Source: TC-15 sp034437275
Lineage (GTDB): Bacteria; Chloroflexota; Anaerolineae; Aggregatilineales; Aggregatilineaceae
Assembly: GCA_034437275.1 (NCBI GenBank)
Contig: DAOTUD010000052.1
Span: 1 to 45,751, forward strand
Length of the DNA stretch: 45,751 nucleotides
Reading direction: 5' to 3'
In this document: positions 33,583 through 41,282 of the stretch, one piece after another
How positions within the stretch are numbered: position 1 is the stretch's first letter
Layout of the letters: each line of letters begins with the position of its first letter
Notes under the pieces: generated by a model
Seen by the model: only the letters and a program-made list of their open reading frames with translations
Database searches by the model: none
Told to the model about the DNA's origin: nothing
Translations under genes and position numbers: made by a program

Positions 33583-35487
33583 CTAGTCCACCAGCTCGAG
33601 CGTGAGCGCATAGTCACCGCGCCCGCCGAAGCGTGTCGCGTCGATGGTGTACACCCCGTCGTCGGGCAGCACAAAGTCGATGCGGGCGTCACGCTTGCCC
33701 ATGGCGTCGGGCCGCACGTCGCCCACGTCATCATTGGCGGCGATCTCGCGCCCGTCCGGCGCGTTGAGCACCAACTGCGGGTCGAGCGCACCGGTCCCGC
33801 TGGCGTCCTGCATGGTGATGATCACGTGATCCCCGGCGCGCGCCTCGAACGTCCACTGGTGCGCCGGATAGCGGTTGTTGAGCGATCCGGCCACCGTCTG
33901 CCCCAAGACCAGCGAGCCACCGCCAAACGCGGGGTCCAGTTCGGGCGGCACGGCATCATCCGCGCCGGGATCGTCGGCCATCTCCACCCCCAGCGGCAGG
34001 TTGCCGTCGCCGGAGAAGGAAAACGCCTGTAGCTGGGTATAGCCGGTGTCGGGATGGGTTTCGGTCCAGTAACCGGTGCCGTCCGGCCCGATGATCAGCC
34101 CCGCCGGCAGGCGATACTCGCCCGGCGCAAACGCCCCGCCCCGGTCGGCGTCGTGGGGCAGCCCGAACACGTCCAGCAGATTCCCGGCCACGCTCAACTC
34201 CAGGAAGCCGAAGCCCTCCAGCCCCGGAGCCGCCAGCGCCAGGATGATGCTGTTGTTGGGCGCGATGGCGATATCGATCGGTTCCAGGTCGGCCAGCACG
34301 TCCTGGGCCAGATTGACGACCAGCGGCTCGCCGTTGGCGTCGATCACGTTGAGGTTGCCCGTCTGGCCCACCAGGTACAGCGCCCCGGTGCCGACGTTGT
34401 TGTCGATGCGCACGCCGGACAGGTCCGGGTTGATGGTCGCCAGGTCAATCGTTTGCAGCAGATTCCCGAAGCTGTCGAAGCGGTACAGCCGGTTCTGCAC
34501 GCCGCTGCTGTGCCCCTCGGAGACGGTCCACACGTCGCCGCCGCGCGTGACGGCGATGGTCTGCGGCATCCCCGGCGCGAACTGGCCCGGGCCATCGCCG
34601 CGCGTGCCCCAGCCGCGCGTATAGTTCCCGGCGCGGTCGACGACCATCACCGCGTCGGTGGTGTCTGCGGCGATGTTGGCGGTGTAGAGCTTGGTGTCCG
34701 GCCCGATGGCGACATCGACGAAATTCCCGTCGTACCACGGCCCCATGTAGCTGATGCGCGCGCCGGTGGGCATCTGGAGCGCGAGCACCCCACCCGGCCC
34801 GGCGGTCATGTACATCACGTCGAACATGTCGTAGGTGATGCCGCCCGCGTTCACCACGCGCCCGCTGTCGGGCTGCGGTTCCTGGTAATGCCACATCACG
34901 CCGCCGTCGTTGGAGATCACGCGCTCCAGGGTGCTGTCATCGCGCTGGGGCGGGAAAAACTCCAGCGACGCGGCCAGCGCGGCGAACTGGTCACTTGCGC
35001 CGCTGTTCCACAGCGCGGACGGGGCAATGCCGCGCACAATCGCGACCCGGCCCCCGGCCACGGCCAGCAAGCCGACGCGCGTTGTCAGCGCCTCGTCGGG
35101 CAGCATGACGAGCATCTGGTAACCGCTGCCGTTGCCCCAGTTGGCGGGCTGCGCGTCCGGCACGGTGGCACCACGCGGGACCAGCCGGTCCAGCAGCAGC
35201 GGCAGTTCGGTCGCGTCGGTGATGCCCAACTGGTTGAACGTGCCCAGCGTGATGCGCACGATCAGGGCTTGCGGCGCGCCGCCGGATTGCACGGTGCTCA
35301 GCTCGGCGGGGCTGGCGGCCAGCAGCTTGTTATCCCCGACCGCCACCTCCCACCCGGCGGGCAGGTCGAAGGCGATGCCAAGCGGCGGCGCTTCGTAGCG
35401 TTCGACGCCGTCCTGGGCCAGGACCGGCAGGCCCATCACCAGCAAAACCATGATAGACAGGATGCGATATGGTATGCGCGTGCTCAT
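33583..35487 (-). CDS. Secreted beta-propeller protein with C-terminal PPC domain
   Basis: A 634-residue exported protein. The signal peptide at 1-28 (MSTRIPYRILSIMVLLVMG) ends near VLAQ. A domain at 30-200 resembles DUF/lipoprotein-type beta domains; residues 205-510 carry NHL/SMP-30-like propeller blades (AIGPDTKLYTANI, AGNYTRGWGTRGDGPGQFA, the latter a classic NHL blade). The last 110 residues are a pre-peptidase C-terminal domain (VAGSLNNRYPAHQWTFEARA, DPQLVLNAPDGREIAANDD, GDYALTLEL). ATG 35487 has GGGAGGGAAG upstream; the longer frame has no signal. Probably a cell-surface binding or sensing protein; no catalytic motif seen. Confidence 0.85.
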   Translation of the reverse strand: MSTRIPYRILSIMVLLVMGLPVLAQDGVERYEAPPLGIAFDLPAGWEVAVGDNKLLAASPAELSTVQSGGAPQALIVRITLGTFNQLGITDATELPLLLDRLVPRGATVPDAQPANWGNGSGYQMLVMLPDEALTTRVGLLAVAGGRVAIVRGIAPSALWNSGASDQFAALAASLEFFPPQRDDSTLERVISNDGGVMWHYQEPQPDSGRVVNAGGITYDMFDVMYMTAGPGGVLALQMPTGARISYMGPWYDGNFVDVAIGPDTKLYTANIAADTTDAVMVVDRAGNYTRGWGTRGDGPGQFAPGMPQTIAVTRGGDVWTVSEGHSSGVQNRLYRFDSFGNLLQTIDLATINPDLSGVRIDNNVGTGALYLVGQTGNLNVIDANGEPLVVNLAQDVLADLEPIDIAIAPNNSIILALAAPGLEGFGFLELSVAGNLLDVFGLPHDADRGGAFAPGEYRLPAGLIIGPDGTGYWTETHPDTGYTQLQAFSFSGDGNLPLGVEMADDPGADDAVPPELDPAFGGGSLVLGQTVAGSLNNRYPAHQWTFEARAGDHVIITMQDASGTGALDPQLVLNAPDGREIAANDDVGDVRPDAMGKRDARIDFVLPDDGVYTIDATRFGGRGDYALTLELVD

Positions 35488-35614
35488 GCGAAATTCTTCC
35501 CTCCCAAACGTGTTCGATGTCTGTGTGTCGTGCTCATTGTACCGCGCGATCCGGCATCCGTCCGGCATTCGTCGCTGCGCCGCCGGGCAGCCGTGCGCAT
35601 GGCGGAGGGCGGGG

Positions 35615-36166
35615 TCACTCCTCGCCCATGTGCGCGTCCAGCCAGCCGCGCGGCAGGTCGATGTTGAAGTACAGCTTGGCGCTGCCACGGTTGGGATGCG
35701 GCACGTCGAACACGTCGAACCAGTGACCGGCGTGCTGCACCAGCGTCTGCTGCGACGGCTTCAGCCCCAGCACCTTGAGCACGGTGTACTCCTCCGGCAC
35801 GCTGATCACGATGAACGCCGAGTCCGGGCCGCGCCCATCGCCGGTCGCCGTGATCGCGTCGAGCAGCCCTTTAGCAAACGTGCGGTGGTAGGCCGAGCGC
35901 GCCTCATCCTCCTGCTGCAAATAGAGATAGTCGGCGGCCATGTGCGCTTCGATATCCAGGTAGTTATTATCCAGCAGGTGATGCACGGCCTCCAGGGCAG
36001 CGTCGAGGTCATTTTCGCGCAGCGCCGCTTTCAGCGCGTCCAGGTGTGCGGTGTCGTGCGTATAGGGCCGGTAGTCGTCGGTGCGCGTGTAGGCCATGCG
36101 CAGGTCGTGAAAATCGACCCCACCGGGATCGCGCTGGGCGGCGGCCAACAAGTCGTCAAATGTCAT
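35615..36166 (-). CDS. DUF4919-like protein
   Basis: A 183-residue soluble protein, no signal peptide. VDFHDLRMAYTRTDDYRPYT near the start, a helical TPR-like middle (ALRENDLDAALEAVHHLLDN, AADYLYLQQEDEARSAYHR), then SVPEEYTVLKVLGL and a beta hairpin WFDVFDVPHPN and KLYFNIDL. This order is what I recall for DUF4919; function unknown. AGGAGG lies just before the ATG. Transcribed in the same direction as the secreted propeller gene but 127 bases apart. Confidence 0.7.
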   Translation of the reverse strand: MTFDDLLAAAQRDPGGVDFHDLRMAYTRTDDYRPYTHDTAHLDALKAALRENDLDAALEAVHHLLDNNYLDIEAHMAADYLYLQQEDEARSAYHRTFAKGLLDAITATGDGRGPDSAFIVISVPEEYTVLKVLGLKPSQQTLVQHAGHWFDVFDVPHPNRGSAKLYFNIDLPRGWLDAHMGEE

Positions 36167-36235
36167 GGTGCTATTCCTCCTGAAACGATTGTAAGCCCAG
36201 ATGGCGTATAATCAAAAGCAATTCATGATGTGGGC

Positions 36236-36383
36236 GTTATGCTAGTTTTACCCCTCCCCCTGGCCCCCTCCCCGCGCGCGGAGAGGGGGAAACAAACCGG
36301 GACCCAAAGTCCCTCTCCGTTCACGGGGAGGGATTTAGGGAAGGGTAAACCATCGACACACGCGCCAGGATATCTAGCATAAC
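36236..36383 (+). repeat. Family-1 miniature element, copy F, complete with outer ends and candidate target duplication
   Basis: Outer inverted ends GTTATGCTAG (36236-36245) and CTAGCATAAC (36374-36383) enclose the core 36247-36349. GATGTGG is repeated directly on both sides (36227-36233 and 36388-36394), consistent with a target-site duplication. Almost identical to copy H over more than 80 bases. Nothing is recognised in the remaining 36395-36524. Confidence 0.85.
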
Positions 36384-36524
36384 CCCCGATGTGGAAAGTC
36401 GAGGGAAAGCGCGCCGTATGTATCGGGATGCTGGTCCCGGCCTATGCCCAGCACGCGCCGGGCCTGCACACCATCCGCCAGCGCGATTACGCCCGGACGG
36501 CGCACTGGCACTGTGGGGCGTGGA

Positions 36525-37067
36525 CTAGGGGCGCAGCGCGGCCAGCAGATCGTCGATGGCGGGGCGGTCGGTTGGGTCCTGGCTGTAGTAGGTCAGCCGC
36601 AGCCGCCCATCCGGCCCGATGATGAAATCCCCGCCGAGCTGGTGCGGGTCGCCCCACACGCCGCGCAGGCGCTCGCCCTGTAACATAAGTTTGAGATAGT
36701 GCCCCATCACCTGCGGACTCCACACCCGCCAGAAGGACTTGCCCAGCCCGTACGTGCGGTAGACCGCGCGCGCCGGGTCATGGAGCAGCGCGAACGGTGA
36801 GCGCGTCTGCGCCAGCCACGCGTCCATCCCCGCGTTGGAGCCGAACGATATCACCGCGACCGTCGTGTGTGCGGCAGTGAGTTGATCCTGAATCCGGCGC
36901 AACTGCGCCACATGCCGGCGGCAGGGCAGTCAGCCCAGGTGCCGCAGGAAGATCAACAGCACGCTCTGCCCGGTGGCCAACTGTTCGCTGAGGGTGAAGG
37001 GATCGCCGCTGCGCATCTCGCGCAGGGAAAAATCCGGAGCCGTATCGCCTGGGGTGAGTCTGGTCAT
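36525..37067 (-). CDS. Candidate selenoprotein: peroxiredoxin-like (SelU/PRXL2, AhpC-TSA_2) with in-frame TGA
   Basis: Reading from ATG 37067 gives a thioredoxin-fold opening (LTPGDTAPDFSLREM, SVLLIFLRHLG), then TGA at 36932-36930 (residue 46), then LPCRRHVAQLRRIQDQL and a complete C-terminal half to TAG 36525; 180 residues in all. The family has FLRxxGCxxCR at this point, so TGA replaces the first Cys of CxxC, giving UxxC with Cys49 as partner. Downstream of TGA a hairpin GGCGC-AGTT-GCGCC (36909-36896) has a loop G and starts its loop 25 bases after TGA, fitting a bacterial SECIS. A conventional caller would start at ATG 36911 and lose the active site. Likely a thiol or peroxide oxidoreductase. 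Alternative: nonsense mutation or sequencing error. Confidence 0.8.
36892..36913 (-). promoter_or_regulatory. Candidate bacterial SECIS element
   Basis: On the mRNA, five GC pairs (GGCGC/GCGCC) close a four-base loop AGUU with G at the second position. A U-G pair, a G-G mismatch and two A-U pairs extend the stem below. The loop begins 25 bases after the UGA. Confidence 0.6.
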
Positions 37068-37160
37068 GCTGTGCCATCCATTCGGTGTTTAGCGGACATA
37101 TCCCAGATTGTACACACACTGCGCGCCGGATGAACAGGTGGTATGTGGCGCGGTTCGCAG

Positions 37161-37166
37161 TATAAT
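37161..37166 (+). promoter_or_regulatory. Candidate -10 element for the diheme cytochrome gene
   Basis: A perfect TATAAT about 37 bases before the start, without a convincing -35. Downstream is an AGAGGAGG ribosome site (37183-37190) and ATG 37192, which opens a three-codon frame (ATG TTA TTT TGA) whose stop overlaps the cytochrome ATG at 37203 as TGATG. Confidence 0.5.
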
Positions 37167-37202
37167 AGCCCCGAGCAGGTTTAGAGGAGGTATGTTATTT
37201 TG

Positions 37203-38024
37203 ATGAAGCGATTGTGCTTTGTAATGATGGTGGCGGGCGCGCTGCTGCTGGTGGCGGCGTCGTTGGCCTATGCACAGGACGGCAACGGCGACGACACCGC
37301 CGCCGGTGACGAGGCCGCGATACACGGCGCAGCAGTGTACGCGGAGTTCTGCCAGGCGTGTCACGGCCCGCAGGGCGCAGCGGTCGCCCCTGGCCCGGCC
37401 TTCCCCGCCATTGAGTACGACCCCGACACCGCGCGCGAGTCCATCGCGGCGGGCGTCGATTCCGACCCGGGCGACGGCGTCGCCATGCCGCCCTACGCCC
37501 AGGCCAACGCGGGCGTGCTGACCGACCGGCAGATCGACGATCTGCTGGCGTACATGGCGACCTGGGAGGGCGGCGATACCCCGCTGCTGCCGGAGCCGCA
37601 CCTCACGCCCATCGCGCCGCTGACCGACTACTTCGGCGACGGGGAACCCAACGCCGGGGCGGTCGTCTACGCGAAAAACTGCCTGGGCTGTCACGGTCAG
37701 GAAGGCGTGGGCCGCGTGCCGCCCAACTTCCCCGGCTTCGAGGTCGCAGGCGACGCGCTGCGCGTGGTGGGCGTGGTGCGCGCCGATCACCCCAACCCGT
37801 ACATGCCCGCCTTCAGCGACGCCGCAGGGGGTCCGCTCAGCGAGCAGCAGATCGCCGACCTGGAAGCGTACATCGCCTCGTGGCAGGTCGAGGAGGCCAC
37901 CGCGCACCACACCGCCGACTCCAAAGGCATCGACAACCTGCTGATCGTGATGGGCGTGGCGGCGGTGCTGCTGGTCGCGGGGACATACGTCACCCGGCCC
38001 GAAAGCCGCAAAGAGATAGTCTAG
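37203..38024 (+). CDS. Membrane-anchored diheme cytochrome c
   Basis: A 273-residue exported electron carrier. Signal peptide 1-24 (FVMMVAGALLLVAASLAYA). Two class-I cytochrome c domains: CQACH at Cys50-Cys53-His54 and CLGCH at Cys160-Cys163-His164, each followed by Met-containing segments (VAMPPYA and PYMPAFS) that can supply the sixth ligand. A C-terminal membrane segment (about 244-261, LLIVMGVAAVLLVAGTYV) anchors it with the haems outside. Candidate donor or acceptor in a respiratory chain. It heads the block of cytochrome and maturation genes. Confidence 0.92.
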   Translation: MKRLCFVMMVAGALLLVAASLAYAQDGNGDDTAAGDEAAIHGAAVYAEFCQACHGPQGAAVAPGPAFPAIEYDPDTARESIAAGVDSDPGDGVAMPPYAQANAGVLTDRQIDDLLAYMATWEGGDTPLLPEPHLTPIAPLTDYFGDGEPNAGAVVYAKNCLGCHGQEGVGRVPPNFPGFEVAGDALRVVGVVRADHPNPYMPAFSDAAGGPLSEQQIADLEAYIASWQVEEATAHHTADSKGIDNLLIVMGVAAVLLVAGTYVTRPESRKEIV

Positions 38025-38055
38025 ATGCCGGTGCAGGTCGCCCCCCGGCGCGACG

Positions 38056-38208
38056 TGCGAGATCGTGACGCTCAACAGCCTGGTGGAAAACGTCGGGGTC
38101 GGGACGGCACTGCTCGCGGCGGCGCGCCGGCTCAAGCCGCAGATTCCCGCGATTGGGCACGATGGCATCCCCCTGCGCGACGAATTGGAGCTTGCGCTAA
38201 GGCTGTGA
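38056..38208 (+). pseudogene. GNAT-family N-acetyltransferase remnant
   Basis: The frame reads CEIVTLNSLVENVGVGTALL and, immediately after, RRLKPQIPAIGHDGIPLRDE up to ELALRL and TGA. The first part is the beta4/acetyl-CoA loop region, the second the C-terminus of a GNAT family in which about 60 residues normally lie between them. The N-terminal third is absent. So this is a 5'-truncated and internally deleted gene, not a functional one. Confidence 0.75.
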
Positions 38209-38253
38209 AAAGCGCCGGAAAACAGCTAGAATATAGCTGTAACATATCAGGGC

Positions 38254-38380
38254 GTTGTGCTAGTTTTACCCCGCACGCGGAGAAGGGAAATAAGCAGAGG
38301 TCGAAAGTCCCTCTCCGTTTACGGGGAGGGATTTAGGGAGGGGTAACCACCGTCACGTGAGCCAGAATATCTAGCATAAA
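38254..38380 (+). repeat. Family-1 miniature element, copy G, with internal deletion
   Basis: Outer ends GTTGTGCTAG (38254-38263) and CTAGCATAAA (38371-38380). In the core, the left arm jumps from TTTACCCC directly to GCACGCGGAG, missing about 20 bases; the right arm is complete up to GGGAGGGGTAA. Confidence 0.8.
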
Positions 38381-38405
38381 GCTGCATTAGCGCTGGGGGA
38401 AAAAC

Positions 38406-38867
38406 ATGAAAAGCTTTGGGCAGGAATTCAAGGAGTTTGTCGCGCGCGGCAACGTGTTCGAGCTGGCAGTCGGCATCATTCTGGGGGTCGCCTTCAACGA
38501 TATCGTCAAGTCGCTGGTCAACGATATTATCATGCCCCCCATCGGGCTGCTGCTGAATGATGTGGACTTCGCCAACCTGTTTATCGACCTGTCCGGCGAG
38601 GGGTACGATACGCTGGAGGCGGCGCAGACTGCCGGGGCGGCCACGATCAACTACGGGCTGTTCATCAACACCGTGCTCAATTTCGTGATCATCGCGCTGG
38701 TGATCTTCCTGATGGTGCGGCAGGTGAACCGCTTGCAGCGCGAAGAACCGCAGGCCGCAGCCCCGACCGCCAAGACGTGCCCGTACTACCAATCGACGAT
38801 TGCCCTCGAGGCGACCCGCTGCCCGCACTGCACCTCGCACCTGGAGGATGCGCCCGCCGAAGAATAA
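38406..38867 (+). CDS. mscL: Large-conductance mechanosensitive channel with degenerate zinc-ribbon tail
   Basis: Opens under membrane tension to release solutes during osmotic downshock. The 153 residues contain the N-terminal amphipathic helix FGQEFKEFVARGNV, TM1 LAVGIILGVAFNDIVKSLVNDIIMPPIG, a periplasmic loop and TM2 FINTVLNFVIIALVIFLMVRQVNRL. The C-terminus adds a ribbon (Cys125-P-Y-Y128 and Cys139-P-H-Cys142); the usual second Cys is Tyr128, so only three of four zinc ligands remain. TM1 and TM2 are normal, so channel function should be intact. Confidence 0.95.
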   Translation: MKSFGQEFKEFVARGNVFELAVGIILGVAFNDIVKSLVNDIIMPPIGLLLNDVDFANLFIDLSGEGYDTLEAAQTAGAATINYGLFINTVLNFVIIALVIFLMVRQVNRLQREEPQAAAPTAKTCPYYQSTIALEATRCPHCTSHLEDAPAEE

Positions 38868-38868
38868 C

Positions 38869-38897
38869 TTGGCCGGCGCTTCAAAAGATAGTACAAT
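38869..38897 (+). promoter_or_regulatory. Candidate promoter of ccmE
   Basis: TTGGCC (38869-38874), 17-base spacer, TACAAT (38892-38897), 36 bases before the ATG. Confidence 0.55.
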
Positions 38898-38933
38898 GGA
38901 AATGGATGTAAACTTGTTCAGGAAGGGCGAAGC

Positions 38934-39482
38934 ATGGCAGAACCACATTGGGAAAAAGACGACGTCCTGAAGGACCTTGACAAGCGATCGCTGCTGAAAC
39001 GCGGCGGGCGCTGGAAATATCTGGTGATCGGCATCGCGCTGCTGGGTGTGATCGCGTACCTGATCGTGTTCAGCACCGGCGAGCGCTACTACGTCACCGT
39101 CAACGAGCTGCTGGACGACCCGGAGATGCTCGACAAGCCGGTGCGCGTCTCCGGCGCGGTGGTCGGCGACGTGAACGACTCCGGGCCGGACCTGCACTTC
39201 ACCATCGCGCACATCCCCAAACACAACGACGAGATCAAGAAGATGGGCGGCTTGCAGGCCGTGATGGGCCAGGCCATCGCCGACGACAGCGTGCCGCGCA
39301 TGCGCGTAGTAGCGCGCAACATGGGCCGGCCCGACCTGCTCGAGGAGGGCAACCAGGCCATCCTGGAGGGCAAGCTGGTCGAGGAAAACGGGCAGACCGT
39401 GTTCTACGCCGACGACATTCTGCTCAAGTGCCCCAGCAAGTACGAGGAAAAGGAGTCGGAGGCCCAGGCCCGCAGCGGCTAG
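38934..39482 (+). CDS. ccmE: Cytochrome c maturation haem chaperone CcmE, CxxxY type
   Basis: Periplasmic-facing haem chaperone that takes haem from CcmCD and hands it to CcmF. The 182-residue protein has a cytoplasmic N-terminus, one membrane segment (about 29-45, YLVIGIALLGVIAYLIVF) and an OB-fold domain (VRVSGAVVGDV, FTIAHIPK, LEGKLVEENGQTVFYADDILL). The haem-binding site is Cys166 in KCPSKY (CxxxY, with Tyr170) instead of the HxxxY of E. coli; this variant is known from archaea and some anaerobes. A terminator follows, so it is a separate transcript from ccmF. Confidence 0.92.
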   Translation: MAEPHWEKDDVLKDLDKRSLLKRGGRWKYLVIGIALLGVIAYLIVFSTGERYYVTVNELLDDPEMLDKPVRVSGAVVGDVNDSGPDLHFTIAHIPKHNDEIKKMGGLQAVMGQAIADDSVPRMRVVARNMGRPDLLEEGNQAILEGKLVEENGQTVFYADDILLKCPSKYEEKESEAQARSG

Positions 39483-39520
39483 CCAGGCCTGCACGCCATC
39501 CGCATTCCAAATGAGCACAC

Positions 39521-39546
39521 GCCGGGACCTGTTCCCGGCTTTTTTT
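39521..39546 (+). terminator. Rho-independent terminator after ccmE
   Basis: GCCGGGA, loop CCTGT, TCCCGGC, then seven T residues (39540-39546). Confidence 0.9.
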
Positions 39547-39782
39547 CGTCTGGCCAACACGCGAAGGTTGCCCGGGCAACAATACATGTCAGAACATTGA
39601 AGAAGCTTTAATAATATCAGCAGACATAGTGACAAATATAGATGAATAACGTATACTGAAAACCGTCAAGACGCTGATTGGACCTTTCCGTGCAATTAGC
39701 GTTACAGGTGTTCTCTCACGTTGGTGGCTGCGATAACGCCTGATACCACTTACCTACCGTAGCAAGAGGAGGACGACCAACC

Positions 39783-41057
39783 ATGCTACAAAAAACGACT
39801 GTTCGTATCGCAATATTGCTGGTGTTGGGGCTGGCGTTGATGTCAGCCGCCTTAGTTATGGCCGAAGAAAGCACGCCGGCGCGCCAGCAGACCGCGCAGG
39901 ATGGGGACATGCCCGGCGCGGATGGCCAGGAAATTCTTGATTATGTACTGGATCAAAATCTTTATGCTGATTGGGGCGCATGGGACGCCGACCGCTGGAC
40001 CGACTTCGGCGGCTACCTGCAAAGCGGCGCGCCGCATGGTGAGACCGTGCGCATCTTCGTGAACAACGTCGCGCTGGATGCGGCGGCGGCGGACGACTTC
40101 GACGGCACCCTGCCCCCTGGCAGCCTCGTCGTCAAGGAGAACTTCGGCGGCAGCGTCGATGAACCGGGCGACCTGGCCGCGCTCACGATCATGTACAAGG
40201 TCGAGGGCTTCAACCCCGACGCCAACGACTGGTTCTGGGTCAAGGCCGCCGGTGACGGCAGCGCCATCGATGCCGAGGGCGCGGTCGAAGGCTGCATCGG
40301 CTGCCACAGCCAGGACGGCAACGCCGACTACCTGCTGCGCTATGCCTTTGGCGACGAACCCGCCGCCTACTACGGCGAACCGCTGCCCGAGGATGACGGC
40401 GATGCTTTGCTGACCTACCTGCTGGATACGGCCCCCTACACCGAGTGGGGCACGTGGCCGGCCCAGGGCGATACCGACTACACCGCCTACCTGCCCAGCG
40501 GCGCGCCGCATGGTAACACCGTGCGCATCTTCGTGAACAACCGCGCGCTGGACGCCATCGAACGCGACAACTTCGACGGCACCCTGCCCAACGGCAGCAT
40601 CGTCGTCAAGGAAAACTTCGGCGGCAGCGTCGATGAGCCGGGCGAACTGGCCGCGCTGACCGTGATGTACAAGCTGGACGGGTTCAACCCCGACGCGCAC
40701 GACTGGTTCTGGCTGAAGGCCGCCGGCGACGGCAGCGCCGTTGACGCGGCGGGCGCGGTCGAAGGCTGCATCGGCTGCCACGGCCAGGAGGGCAACAGCG
40801 ACTACCTGCTGCGCTACGACCTGCCGGAAGGCGCGGACATGGACGGCGACATGGACGGCGGCGACATGGGCGGCGGCCTCGACGGGGAAGCCCTGGTGCA
40901 AGAACGCTGCTCGGTGTGTCATGGCCTCGACCGCGTGAACAGCGCCTCGAAGGACGAAGCCGGGTGGACCAGCACCGTCGACCGCATGATCAGCAAGGGC
41001 GCGAACCTCAACGAGGACGAGCGCGCCGCCGTGATCGAGTATCTCGCCAGCCAGTAA
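39783..41057 (+). CDS. Triheme cytochrome: two cytochrome P460 domains plus a cytochrome c domain
   Basis: A 424-residue exported protein. Signal peptide 1-26 (ILLVLGLALMSAALVMA). Two P460-family domains of about 160 residues each (about 40-195 and 205-350) share SGAPHG(E/N)TVRIFVNN, DFDGTLPPGS, VVKENFGGSVDEPG and DWFW, each ending in CIGCH (Cys171-His175 and Cys329-His333). After an Asp/Gly/Met-rich linker (DMDGDMDGGDMGGG), a small cytochrome c domain has CSVCH (Cys376-His380). P460 relatives oxidise hydroxylamine or bind NO; the cross-linking Lys cannot be assigned with confidence here. A strong GAGGA ribosome site and a terminator bracket it as a single-gene unit. Confidence 0.85.
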   Translation: MLQKTTVRIAILLVLGLALMSAALVMAEESTPARQQTAQDGDMPGADGQEILDYVLDQNLYADWGAWDADRWTDFGGYLQSGAPHGETVRIFVNNVALDAAAADDFDGTLPPGSLVVKENFGGSVDEPGDLAALTIMYKVEGFNPDANDWFWVKAAGDGSAIDAEGAVEGCIGCHSQDGNADYLLRYAFGDEPAAYYGEPLPEDDGDALLTYLLDTAPYTEWGTWPAQGDTDYTAYLPSGAPHGNTVRIFVNNRALDAIERDNFDGTLPNGSIVVKENFGGSVDEPGELAALTVMYKLDGFNPDAHDWFWLKAAGDGSAVDAAGAVEGCIGCHGQEGNSDYLLRYDLPEGADMDGDMDGGDMGGGLDGEALVQERCSVCHGLDRVNSASKDEAGWTSTVDRMISKGANLNEDERAAVIEYLASQ

Positions 41058-41082
41058 CCGCTAACCGGCGCGTTTGCGCAGG

Positions 41083-41112
41083 GCCTGGAGCGTGGCTCCG
41101 GGCCTTTTTTTG
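41083..41112 (+). terminator. Rho-independent terminator after the P460 cytochrome gene
   Basis: GGCCTGGAGC, loop GTG, GCTCCGGGCC, then seven T residues (41106-41112). Confidence 0.9.
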
Positions 41113-41216
41113 TTGGCGGCGATGGTTTTTGTGTATAGTTGAACCAGTCGCTTATCGGAAATGCTTATTGTCAGTCAAACCGGGCCAAGTGTCATAAGCC
41201 TCAACCAGGAAATGCG

Positions 41217-41222
41217 GTATAC
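41217..41222 (+). promoter_or_regulatory. Candidate -10 element of the ccmF-ccmH-ccmG operon
   Basis: TATACT in an AT-rich stretch about 60 bases before ccmF. The -35 is not clear. Confidence 0.35.
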
Positions 41223-41282
41223 TATGATAAGTACCATGAAATTATGTTTTAATGGCGTCTACCAATTGGAGAAAGCTGAGCC

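Noticed and set aside
36384..36524. Possible gene remnant before the selenoprotein stop
   Set aside because: Several short frames are open but none shows a recognisable motif or a supported start.
36525..36911. A 128-residue peroxiredoxin-like gene starting at ATG 36911
   Set aside because: It would lack the first strand and the redox motif of the fold; the same frame continues upstream through one TGA to a full-length start, so the longer selenoprotein reading is preferred.
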